Part shown: piece after piece, positions 51,150 to 58,512 of the stretch | Layout of the letters: every line of letters begins with the position of its first letter | Position numbering within the stretch: position 1 is the stretch's first letter | Source of the DNA: Pseudofrankia sp. DC12 | GTDB lineage: Bacteria > Actinomycetota > Actinomycetes > Frankiales > Frankiaceae | Direction of reading: 5' to 3' | DNA: 64,000 nt | Assembly (NCBI RefSeq): GCF_000966285.1 | Contig: NZ_KQ031391.1 | Location: 4,542,540 to 4,606,539, forward strand | Notes under the pieces: model-generated | What the model saw: only the letters and a program-made list of their open reading frames with translations | What the model was told of the DNA's origin: nothing | Databases searched by the model: none | Position numbers and translations under genes: made by a program

Positions 51150-52283
51150 ATGGGCCCTGGTCGGCGGACGGTCGCCGAGGCGATGACCGTCAAACGGCGC
51201 AGGAAGATCGACCAGATCCTCGCGGCGGGTAGCAGCGAGGCGCGCCTCGTGCGGCGGGCGCGGATCGTGCTGCTCGCCGCCGGTGGGGCGGGCCCCGCAG
51301 AGATCGCGCGGGTGTCGGGCTGTTCGCTGCCGACGGCCCGGGTGTGGCCGGCACGGTTCGCCGCGCGCGGGATCCCGGGCCTGTTCGACCGGCCACGGCC
51401 GGGCCGCCCGCCGGTGCATGGCCCGTCGGCCAGGCTCGCGGTCGTGGCGACCGCGACCTCGTTCCCGCCGTCCGGGGCGAGCGTCTGGACGCACCGGACG
51501 CTGGCCGGCCATCTGGCCGGCCGCGGCCTGCGGGTCTCGCCGGCGACCGTCGGGCGGGTCCTGGCCGAGGCCGAGGTCCGCCCGCACCGGGTCCGCGGCT
51601 GGCTGCACCGGGCCGACAACCTCGACTTCTGGCGGCAGGCCGGCGAGGTCTGTCGGCTCTACCTCGACGGGCCCGCCGAGGGCACGCTGCTGCTCTCGGT
51701 CGACGAGAAGACCGGGATCCAGGCCAAAAGCCGCAGGCATCCCGAGATCCCGGCCAGGCTGGGCCGCGACGCGCGCCGCGAGTTCGAGTACGTCCGCCAC
51801 GGCACCGTCTCGATCCTCGCGGCGATGGACGTGTTCACCGGACAGGTCCTCGCGCACCGCATCGGGCGCAACGACTCGCGGACGTTTCTCGACATCCTGG
51901 TCACCCTCGACCAGTGCACCGCCCCTGATCTGCGGATCCACCTGATCCTCGACAACGGGTCCAGTCACACCTCGGCCGCGACCCGGGCCTGGTTCGCCGC
52001 GCACCCCCGGTTCACGGTGACCTACACGCCCAAGCACGCGAGCTGGTTGAACATGGTGGAGCAGTGGTTCGGGGCACTGACCCGCAGGCTGCTACGCCGC
52101 GGCGACTTCACGAGCCGCGAGGACCTCGAACAGCAGATCATCGACTTCACCCTCGACCACAACACGACCGCCACGCCCTACCAGTGGCGCTACGACGCCG
52201 AAGCCGAGCACGCCCGCTACCTCGACCGCCACCCCGCCCCGCAACCGCAGCCCGCCACCGACGCCCTGCCGACCGCCGCCTGA
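51150..52283 (+). CDS. IS630 family DDE transposase
   Basis: 377 aa from ATG (MGPGRRTVAEAM); a GTG at 51117 and an ATG at 51183 are alternatives. The N-terminal HTH region (RRKIDQILAAGSSEARLVRRARIVLLAA, PAEIARVSGCSLPTARVW) is followed by the DDE catalytic core. First Asp in LLSVDEKTGIQ, second in LILDNGSSHTS, Glu in HASWLNMVEQWFGAL. All three are present, so the enzyme is probably functional. It shares a 146-base divergent promoter region with the passenger gene. Confidence 0.95.
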   Translation: MGPGRRTVAEAMTVKRRRKIDQILAAGSSEARLVRRARIVLLAAGGAGPAEIARVSGCSLPTARVWPARFAARGIPGLFDRPRPGRPPVHGPSARLAVVATATSFPPSGASVWTHRTLAGHLAGRGLRVSPATVGRVLAEAEVRPHRVRGWLHRADNLDFWRQAGEVCRLYLDGPAEGTLLLSVDEKTGIQAKSRRHPEIPARLGRDARREFEYVRHGTVSILAAMDVFTGQVLAHRIGRNDSRTFLDILVTLDQCTAPDLRIHLILDNGSSHTSAATRAWFAAHPRFTVTYTPKHASWLNMVEQWFGALTRRLLRRGDFTSREDLEQQIIDFTLDHNTTATPYQWRYDAEAEHARYLDRHPAPQPQPATDALPTAA

Positions 52284-52310
52284 CATCACTTATCGTCACC
52301 AGACGCCGGA

Positions 52311-52333
52311 AAGGAACTACTGAGGCGCTGCAC
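52311..52333. repeat. IS630 right inverted repeat
   Basis: 23 bases ending CTGCAC, the inverse of the left repeat with two differences. Confidence 0.93.
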
Positions 52334-52335
52334 TA
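52334..52335. repeat. TA target-site duplication, right copy
   Basis: TA directly outside the right inverted repeat. Confidence 0.85.
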
Positions 52336-52844
52336 GTGCCGTGCGTGCGGGCATGTCGCTCCCGGAAGGTCTCGCCGCCGTGGGCCAGCGCGGCCCGGCG
52401 CCGCTTCGCGGGGCGTTCACCCGGTTCGGCGAGGAGTACCGGGCCACCGGCTCGTTCAGCGCCTGCCTGGACAAGCTCGCGGACGAGCTGGCCGACCCGG
52501 TGGCCGACCGGATCATCGAGTCGCTGCGCCTGGCCAGGGAGGTCGGCGGCACCGATCTCGGCCGGCTGCTGCGCACCCTGTCGACCTTCCTGCGCGAGGA
52601 CGCCCGCACCCGCGCCGAGCTGGAGACCCGGCAGAGCTGGACCGTCAACGCGGCCCGTCTCGCGCTCGCCGCGCCCTGGGTGGTGCTGCTCCTGCTGGCC
52701 ACCCGGGGCCAGAACGTCTCCGCCTACGACAGCTCGACCGGGGTCGGGGTGCTCGTCAGTGGCGGCGCCGTCTCAGTGTTCGCCTACGTCGTGATGAAGC
52801 GGATCGGCCGGCTTCCTGAAGAAGGGCGGGTGCTTCGCCCATGA
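52336..52844 (+). pseudogene. tadB: tadB 3' fragment after IS630 insertion
   Basis: Continues tadB in frame from the TA: AVRAGMSLPEGLAAVGQRGPAPLRGAFTRFGEEY, then ADPVADRIIESLRLAREVGGTDLGRLLRTLSTFLREDARTRAELETRQSWTVNAARLALAAPWVVLLLL. This is the type II secretion F (GspF/TadB) domain with its membrane helices. No frameshift or stop has accumulated. It could still be translated from the GTG at 52341 as a roughly 167-residue fragment, but without its N-terminal membrane part. Confidence 0.93.
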
Positions 52845-52851
52845 GACGTTC

Positions 52852-53823
52852 ATGAGCCTCGCCGCTACCGGGGCGCTGCTCGGGCTGGTGGCCGGCATCG
52901 GGCTGGTGATCGTCGCGGTCCGGTCGCCGCGGGCCCGCCGAATCCGTTACGCGGACCGGATCGAGCCCTACCTGCGGGACACCCCGCCGCCGTCCCGGCT
53001 GCTCGACGACAGCGCGGCCCACGCGGCCCCTCGCTCGGCCCGGGCCGCGCCGACAGCGCTGGCCGCCGTCGAGGCGCTCGTGCGGCCGTTCCTGGCAGAC
53101 GCGGCCCGTCGCCTCGACCGCTTCCTGGGCGGGCGCGCCGGCCTGGTGCGGCGGCTGACTCAGGCGGGCGGGCGCACGTCGGTCGAGGAGTTCCGGGCAC
53201 AGCAGGTGATCCTCGCCGCCGCCGGTGGGCTGGTCGGGGCGGTGCTGCTGGTGCCGCGGGCGGTCGTCGGGGTCGGTCCGCCGCCGGTCGTCGGCGTCGC
53301 GCTGGTCGTCGCGGGTGTCGCCGGTGGGGTCGTCGGCCGGGAATGGTGGCTGACCCGCGCGATCCGGGCCCGCGAGGACCGGATGCTCATGGAGTTCCCG
53401 ACAATCGCCGAGCTGCTCGCGCTCGCCGTCACGGCCGGGGAGTCGCCGGTCGGGGCGCTGGAACGGGTCGCCCGGCTGACCCACGGCGAGCTCGGCTACG
53501 AGCTGCGGCTCGCGCTCGCGGACGCCCGCTCCGGCGCCAGCCTGGTGCAGGCGCTGGAGGGGATCGCGAACCGGACGACGCTCGGCTCGCTGGCCCGGTT
53601 CGTCGACGGTATGGCCGTCGCGATCGAGCGCGGAACGCCGCTGGCCGACGTGCTGCGCGCCCAGGCCGTCGACGTCCGGGAGGCCGGCCGGCGCCAGTTG
53701 CTGGAGTCCGGCGGCCGCAAGGAGATCGCGATGATGGTGCCCGTCGTCTTCCTGGTACTGCCGACGACGGTGATCTTCGCCTTCTATCCGGCCCTGGTGA
53801 GCTTCACGTTCTTCGCGCAGTAG
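52852..53823 (+). CDS. tadC: TadC, type II secretion F-family membrane protein
   Basis: 323 aa from ATG, 7 bases after the tadB stop. N-terminal helix ATGALLGLVAGIGLVIVAV, then paired helices about 115-160 (VILAAAGGLVGAVLLVP, VVGVALVVAGVAGGVVG). The F domain reads MLMEFPTIAELLALAVTAGESPVGALERVARLTHGELGYELRLALADARSGASLVQALEGIANRTTLGSLARFVDGMAVAIERGTPLADVLRAQAVDVREAGRRQLLESGGRKEIAMMVPVVFLVLP. Inner-membrane platform of the tad pilus with TadB. Intact, but polar effects of the upstream insertion are likely. Confidence 0.92.
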   Translation: MSLAATGALLGLVAGIGLVIVAVRSPRARRIRYADRIEPYLRDTPPPSRLLDDSAAHAAPRSARAAPTALAAVEALVRPFLADAARRLDRFLGGRAGLVRRLTQAGGRTSVEEFRAQQVILAAAGGLVGAVLLVPRAVVGVGPPPVVGVALVVAGVAGGVVGREWWLTRAIRAREDRMLMEFPTIAELLALAVTAGESPVGALERVARLTHGELGYELRLALADARSGASLVQALEGIANRTTLGSLARFVDGMAVAIERGTPLADVLRAQAVDVREAGRRQLLESGGRKEIAMMVPVVFLVLPTTVIFAFYPALVSFTFFAQ

Positions 53824-54001
53824 AGGCTCCCCGGCCGCGCCGGTGCGTGGCAGCGGTCGGGGTAGCGGTGGCGAGGGGGCGCCGCCGCGGGTGGGGACCC
53901 GCGTGTTCGAGGGGGCCAGGGGGATCGGGATCGGCTGGCGGCCCGCGGCCGCGGGCGGCACCGCCGTCCGCGACCGGGTTTCGCCGTACTGGGAGGACGA
54001 G

Positions 54002-54250
54002 ATGGCACGCATCACGACGGCACTGGTCGTCGGGTACCTCGCGTGGTGGGACCGGCTCCGGACGGCCAGCACCGGCCGGGCAGCGGGCCGCGGCGACCGC
54101 GGCGACGTGCCCGGCTGGGTGATGGTGACGGTCATGACCGCCGCTCTGGTTGTCGCGATCGCCACGATCGCGACCCCGGCGCTGCAGAACATGTTCACCA
54201 CCGCGATCAACAAGGTCACCGGCATCGGCGGCAGCGGTGGTGGCGGCTGA
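54002..54250 (+). CDS. small Flp-type pilin candidate
   Basis: 82 aa from ATG with GGGAGGA upstream. A charged N-terminus of about 40 residues (RTASTGRAAGRGDRGDVPG) is followed by one hydrophobic segment (WVMVTVMTAALVVAIATIATPALQNMF), and it ends in GGSGGGG. Size, position after tadC and shape fit a prepilin with processing near the Gly-Asp-Val-Pro-Gly step. The classical Glu at +5 is not evident, so it is a candidate, not a proven pilin. Confidence 0.6.
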   Translation: MARITTALVVGYLAWWDRLRTASTGRAAGRGDRGDVPGWVMVTVMTAALVVAIATIATPALQNMFTTAINKVTGIGGSGGGG

Positions 54251-54707
54251 GCGAGCGGGGCGCGGCCGGCCACTGTGGCGCGCGGGACCGCGGACCCGCC
54301 GCCGCGCCCGGGCCGCGGCGGCGGCCCGGCGGCCGGACCGGGGCTCGGCGATCGTCGAGTTCGTGCTGGTCAGCACCCTGCTGCTGTTCCTGTTTCTCGG
54401 GATCATCCAGCTCGGTCTGGTGCTGCACGTCCGCAACACCCTCGTCGCGAACGCGGCCGAGGGCGCGCGGCACGGGGCGAACCTGAACGTCGACCCGGCC
54501 GATGGCGGACCGTACGCGCAGCGCCTGATCGCCGAGTCGATCCCCGGCCGCGCCGATGCCACCTGCGTGGGCAGCCAGGTCGGCGGCCCGGACGACATCC
54601 CGCTGGTGCAGGTGACCTGCGAGGTCCGGGTCCCGCTCAGCCTGCTCCCGTTCGGTGGCGGCGTCACGATCCACGTCACCGGCCACGCCGTCAAGGAGAC
54701 CCCGTGA
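54240..54707 (+). CDS. TadE family pseudopilin
   Basis: About 155 aa; the start is one of two adjacent GTGs (54237/54240) overlapping the end of the previous gene. Basic N-terminus (RTRRRARAAAAARRPDR), then the TadE motif GSAIVEFVLVSTLLLFLFLGIIQLGLVLHVRNTLVANAAEGARHGA, and a soluble C-terminal domain with one disulfide candidate pair. TadE-like proteins are minor pseudopilins processed by the prepilin peptidase. Overlaps the next gene by GTGA. Confidence 0.87.
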   Translation: MAAERAGRGRPLWRAGPRTRRRARAAAAARRPDRGSAIVEFVLVSTLLLFLFLGIIQLGLVLHVRNTLVANAAEGARHGANLNVDPADGGPYAQRLIAESIPGRADATCVGSQVGGPDDIPLVQVTCEVRVPLSLLPFGGGVTIHVTGHAVKETP

Positions 54708-55423
54708 CGCGAGGATCAGCGCCGCCCTTGCCGGGTTTGTCCCTAGTTCGCCACCGGCCTGACCGCGATTTCGGCCCCAGGATGGTCGCGGCCACGGCCG
54801 TTCGACGACTGCTTGAGGGTGAAATCGGCGATCACGCTGACGGGCCGGCCCTGGCGGTTCCGGCAATAGGGCGATGGGAACGGCCTCGAGGAAGACGAGA
54901 CCGGCGAGAGCCGGGACGGCGGCCGGACGCCGGCTCGGCGATGATCGAGTTCATCGGGCTGTCCGTGGTTCTGCTGATCCCGTTCGTGTACTTTTTCCTG
55001 GCACTGTTCGACGTGCAGCGCTCGGCGTTCGCGGTGACGCAGGCGGCCCGTGAGGCTGGCCGTGCCTACGCGACCGCGGATGACGAGGAGGACGGCCTGG
55101 CCCGTGCCCAACTGGCCGCCCAGCTCGCCTTCCAGGATCAGGGCCTGCCGGGCGCCCCGCAGCTGCGCTTCGCGCCACCGGGCACGAACTGCGGCGCGGC
55201 CGACCCCGGCGACGGCGCCGAGACGCTGGAGCCGGGCGCCCAGTTCGTCGCCTGTGTTCGCACGACCATTCCGCTGCCCGGGGCCGGCATTCTCGGCAGC
55301 CACGTGGCGAACGTAACCGTAAATGGCCAGTTCGTCGTCGTCATTGACCAGTACAGGGCCGACCGGACGGCTCCCGCCGCATATCGTAGTCGGAAACGGC
55401 CCGGAAGCGCTGTTCGGAACTAA
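54704..55423 (+). CDS. second TadE-like pseudopilin
   Basis: 239 aa from the GTG overlapping the previous stop; an ATG at 54782 would give a shorter form. The first 80 residues are not conserved. The motif DAGSAMIEFIGLSVVLLIPFVYFFLALFDVQRSAFAVTQAAREAGRAYATA is a typical TadE/TadF start. A C-terminal beta domain with two Cys follows (GTNCGAADPGD, FVACVRTTIPLPG). Last plus-strand gene of the block before the two opposite-strand paralogs. Confidence 0.82.
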   Translation: MTRGSAPPLPGLSLVRHRPDRDFGPRMVAATAVRRLLEGEIGDHADGPALAVPAIGRWERPRGRRDRREPGRRPDAGSAMIEFIGLSVVLLIPFVYFFLALFDVQRSAFAVTQAAREAGRAYATADDEEDGLARAQLAAQLAFQDQGLPGAPQLRFAPPGTNCGAADPGDGAETLEPGAQFVACVRTTIPLPGAGILGSHVANVTVNGQFVVVIDQYRADRTAPAAYRSRKRPGSAVRN

Positions 55424-55465
55424 TGGTCTTTCCGGACGGTACTGCGGAAGAACACCAGGACGCCA

Positions 55466-56581
55466 TTAGGGCCGGCGGAATGGCGGGCGTTTTCTGACGT
55501 CGGGCAGCGGCGGCAGATAGGACGCCGCGCCCTTCGCGGTCGTCGTGACCCTTGATTTCGCCAGGGCCGCGGCGGCCGCCGCCCGGGCCGTGACCGACGG
55601 CGCGCTGCCCGGCTCGGCCGGGCCGAGGCCCAGCTCGGCGTAGGCGGCCGTGGCGATGTCGGAAAGGGCATGGCGCTCGCCGAGGGTCGCCCCGACGATG
55701 CCGACCGCGGGGAGGCTGCCGAGCGCGCGGTGCCAGAGGCGGCCCTCGGCGCGCTTCCCGGCCAGGCGGTGAATCGTCCACAGCTCGCGGGCCGCGCGCA
55801 GGATCGTCACCGGGACGCGCTGCGCGACCAGCTTCCAGGTCTCGGTCTCCTCGGGGGAGGCAGCCAGGTCAGGCTCGCCGCCCTGGCCCGGCACCGTGCC
55901 CGCGAGGCCACCGTCCTCCAGGCCACCGTCCTCCAGGTCGGTGTCCGCCTGGCTCGGGATCGTCGGGCTCGCGCCGGCCGGTCCCACGTGGCCCTGGCTG
56001 ACTTCGGCCATGGGAGCCGATACCACCGGAGCGGGCGGTGTGACTGCGGTAGTGGATGTGACTGGGGCGGCCGAAGCATCGGGGGCGGCCGAAGCATCGG
56101 GGGTGGCCGGAGCATCGGGGGTGGCCGACGTAGCGGGGGTTGTGGCTGCGACGGGAGTGGCGAAGATGTCGCGCTTCGCCGCCGGGTCTCGCTTGGCGAA
56201 CGGGTCCGGCCACGCCGCGCCGGGCGGCTCGGCCGCTCTGGACGACGACCAGCCGGCCGGCGGGTCATCGCGCAGGACGAGGCGGGCGACCAGCCGGACC
56301 TGCTCGTCCTCGTCGGTCACCCCGCACAGCTGGGCGAGTGACAGCACCAGCAGGCCCTGCACGGTCCCGGCGAGCACCTCGCGGATCGGCTGCGCGAACC
56401 GGCCGCCGACACCGGGAAGCGCCGCCAGCGGGACCAGTTCGTTGCGCCAGTGCCGGACCAGCCGGTCGGCCTGGTCTCGCCGGTCGCAGTCCGGCCCCTC
56501 GGTGACCGTGACGGCCGTGGCCGCGACCGGCCGGCCCGCCCGGACGAACCGCAGCAGCGTGTCGGCCTCCCGCTGGCGCAC
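55466..56581 (-). CDS. hypothetical protein, paralog 1 of a tandem pair
   Basis: 371 aa from GTG with a GGGAGAG ribosome site. Not recognised as a named family. Conserved N-terminal block (about 1-110: LLRFVRAGRPVA, DQADRLVRHWRNELVPLAALPG, VQGLLVLSLAQLCGVTDEDEQVRLVARLVLRDDPPAGW) and C-terminal block (about 240-371: ETWKLVAQRVPVTILRAARELWTIHRLAGKR, ALGSLPAVGIVGATLGERHALSDIATAAYAELGL, GAASYLPPLPDV). Both blocks are shared with the next gene. The middle is low-complexity with TPDASAAPDASAAP and LEDGGLEDGG repeats. No signal peptide or long membrane helix. Convergent with tadE2, 42 bases away. Confidence 0.75.
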   Translation of the reverse strand: MRQREADTLLRFVRAGRPVAATAVTVTEGPDCDRRDQADRLVRHWRNELVPLAALPGVGGRFAQPIREVLAGTVQGLLVLSLAQLCGVTDEDEQVRLVARLVLRDDPPAGWSSSRAAEPPGAAWPDPFAKRDPAAKRDIFATPVAATTPATSATPDAPATPDASAAPDASAAPVTSTTAVTPPAPVVSAPMAEVSQGHVGPAGASPTIPSQADTDLEDGGLEDGGLAGTVPGQGGEPDLAASPEETETWKLVAQRVPVTILRAARELWTIHRLAGKRAEGRLWHRALGSLPAVGIVGATLGERHALSDIATAAYAELGLGPAEPGSAPSVTARAAAAAALAKSRVTTTAKGAASYLPPLPDVRKRPPFRRP

Positions 56582-56691
56582 CGGCTCTCCCTTCAGCTAC
56601 TCCCGACCGGGAGCCTGAGCTCCGGCAACGGCGTCAAGGGAACCATAACCGGCTGTTCGTAGCCTTTAGCGCGAGCTCGCGGCCAAGACGG

Positions 56692-57513
56692 TCAGCGAAC
56701 GCCGTCAGGACGAGGCGTCCGGCTCGGCGCCGGTCTGCTCCCCGCCTGGCTGCGCGGAACTGGGACGAGTGGCCGTGCGTCGGCGAGGCGCGGCGGAAGG
56801 TACGAGGCCACCCCCCGGCCGGCGGTGCGTGCCGCGGCGGCCGCCCTGGCCGCGGGGGGCGGCGCCGGTGCCAGCCGAAACTCGGCGTAGGCGGCCGCGG
56901 CGACGCCGGCGAGCGCGCGGTATTCGCGCAGCACGGCGAGACCAAGGCCGACAGCGGGAAGGTCACCGAGGGCGCGTGGCAGTGGCCGGCCGCCAGTCCG
57001 CTGGCCGCCGACCCGGTCGGCGGACCACAGCTCGCGCGCGGGGCTCAGGACCGTGGCCGGGATGCGGCCGGCGACGAGACTCCAGGCCTCGACCTCACCG
57101 GGCGACGCCGCGGCGTCCAGCAGGTCTGGACCGTCGTCGTCCGCGTAAGGTGTCCGGGCCGCGCGCCAGCCGGCGGGCAGGTCGCGGCGCACCACGAGGC
57201 AGGCCACCAGCCGGACCAGCTCGGTCTCGTCGGTCACGTCTCGCAGGTCGGCGAGGGACAGCACCAGCAGGCCCTGCACGGCGCCGCCGAGCGACGCGCG
57301 CACCGGCCGGGCCGCCCGGCCGTCGAGAACGGGACTCGCGGCGAGCGCGACCAGCTCGTGGCGCCAGTGGCGCACGACGCGGTCGGCCTGCTCCGTCCGG
57401 TCGCCGCCGGCGGTCTCGGCGACGGCGGCGGCGGCCGCGGCGGCCGCCGCGGCGGCCACAGGCTGGCCGGCCTGGACGAAGCGCAGCAGCATTGCGGTCT
57501 CGTGCGGGAGCAC
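56692..57513 (-). CDS. hypothetical protein, paralog 2 of a tandem pair
   Basis: 273 aa from GTG with GAAAGGGG upstream. Same architecture as the neighbour without its long middle: MLLRFVQAGQPVA, poly-Ala run, EQADRVVRHWRHELVALAASP, VQGLLVLSLADLRDVTDETELVRLVACLVV, then EAWSLVAGRIPATVLSPARELW, ALGDLPAVGLGLAVLREYRALAGVAAAAYAEFRL, GVASYLPPRL. Clearly a duplication product of paralog 1. Function unknown. The position between tad genes suggests, but does not prove, a pilus link. Confidence 0.75.
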   Translation of the reverse strand: MLPHETAMLLRFVQAGQPVAAAAAAAAAAAVAETAGGDRTEQADRVVRHWRHELVALAASPVLDGRAARPVRASLGGAVQGLLVLSLADLRDVTDETELVRLVACLVVRRDLPAGWRAARTPYADDDGPDLLDAAASPGEVEAWSLVAGRIPATVLSPARELWSADRVGGQRTGGRPLPRALGDLPAVGLGLAVLREYRALAGVAAAAYAEFRLAPAPPPAARAAAAARTAGRGVASYLPPRLADARPLVPVPRSQAGSRPAPSRTPRPDGVR

Positions 57514-57968
57514 CCTGCCCCTTTCCTCGCGCCGTCCCGAAGGCGGGCCTGGCGCTGGTTGTCGAGGCTGCGGCTGGATGCGTGATCTCCGGGGTGTTCA
57601 GGCCCGGAATGCCGGCCGGCCGCGCCCGTTGCTGGCGGTTCCCGCTGAAGTGCCACTAACGTGTCGATCAAACCGCGTGCCGCGCAGGTCCCAGCTTTAC
57701 GTAACTGAAGATTTACCTCGGTCACAGCGTGTCCGCGGGGATGTCCGTCGTCGCGTCGGCGAATGCGGGCGTGGCTGGGACCCGCTGGCGCTGGTTACGC
57801 CGGTAGCCCTGCGTTCCGTGCGCCTTTGGCGGTGTTCCCGGCAGGTTTGGGTGCAAGTGGGCGGCCTACGCCCTGGGCTGGAGTTGTGCGTCACAAACAA
57901 TGGCTCGGTGCCGGTCTGCGGTAAGTGTGGCCCATGCGGGTTCGGGCGCGCTGCGCGACAATGGACCG
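57514..57968. other. 455-base region between divergent paralog 2 and tadG-like genes
   Basis: No credible gene. An AT-richer patch at 57690-57720 (TTTACGTAACTGAAGATTTA) may hold promoter elements for either side. Confidence 0.4.
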
Positions 57969-58457
57969 GTGATCCCGGTCTGGCGCGTTGTGTGCTCAGT
58001 GGCGCGGCGGCGCCGGAATGGCCCTGGGCCGCGGCCGGCGCGCGACGGCGGAACCATCCTGATGCTGACGCTCGGCTTCCTGCTGGTCACGGCGATGCTC
58101 GCCGTCGTCGTCACCGACGTGTCAGCGGTGTTCCTCGCCCGCCGCTCGGTCGCCTCCGCGGCCGACGGGGCGGCGCTCGCGGCCGCCCAGCGGGTCGACG
58201 AGGAGGCCGTCTACACCGCGGCCGGCCCGCTCGCCGAGCTGCCGCTCGCCGACGTCATGACCACCGTCGCGGACTACCAGGAAAGCGCCGACCCCAGCGG
58301 CTCGACCCAGCTGTCCGGGTCCCTGGTCGACGCGGACACGGTCGAGGTACAGGGCAGCCGGGTTGTGGACCTGCCGCTCATCGGCTTCCTGGGGATCGGC
58401 CCGGTCACCGTGCACGCCACGGCGGACGCCCAGACGGTCGTGCGCGCCCAGCCCTGA
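57969..58457 (+). CDS. TadG-like pilus assembly protein
   Basis: 162 aa from GTG (VIPVWRVVCSV); an ATG at 57900 is possible. Motif DGGTILMLTLGFLLVTAMLAVVVTDVSAVFLARRSVASAADGAALAAAQ is the typical TadE/TadG N-terminus with a membrane helix. The rest is a short beta-rich domain ending DLPLIGFLGIGPVTVHATADAQTVV. Shorter than full TadG; resembles the actinobacterial Rv3654c-type proteins. It is separated from the rest of the tad genes by the paralog pair. Confidence 0.82.
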   Translation: MIPVWRVVCSVARRRRNGPGPRPARDGGTILMLTLGFLLVTAMLAVVVTDVSAVFLARRSVASAADGAALAAAQRVDEEAVYTAAGPLAELPLADVMTTVADYQESADPSGSTQLSGSLVDADTVEVQGSRVVDLPLIGFLGIGPVTVHATADAQTVVRAQP

Positions 58458-58512
58458 GCGCCCCCCGAGACGCCCGCCTGGAGCCGGTACCGGCCCGGAC
58501 CCAGCAGCAGGC

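Larger units (their letters stand above)
50622..52333 (+). mobile_element. IS630-family insertion sequence, 1,712 bp, with passenger gene
   Basis: Complete element bounded by terminal inverted repeats and TA duplications. The ends read GTGCAGCACCTCAATAGTT and, inverted, GTGCAGCGCCTCAGTAGTT; over the first 23 bases they differ at two positions. It carries a plus-strand DDE transposase and a minus-strand 111-aa gene. At 1.7 kb it is longer than typical 1.0-1.2 kb IS630 elements because of the extra gene. Everything looks intact, so the element is probably young and possibly active. Confidence 0.95.
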
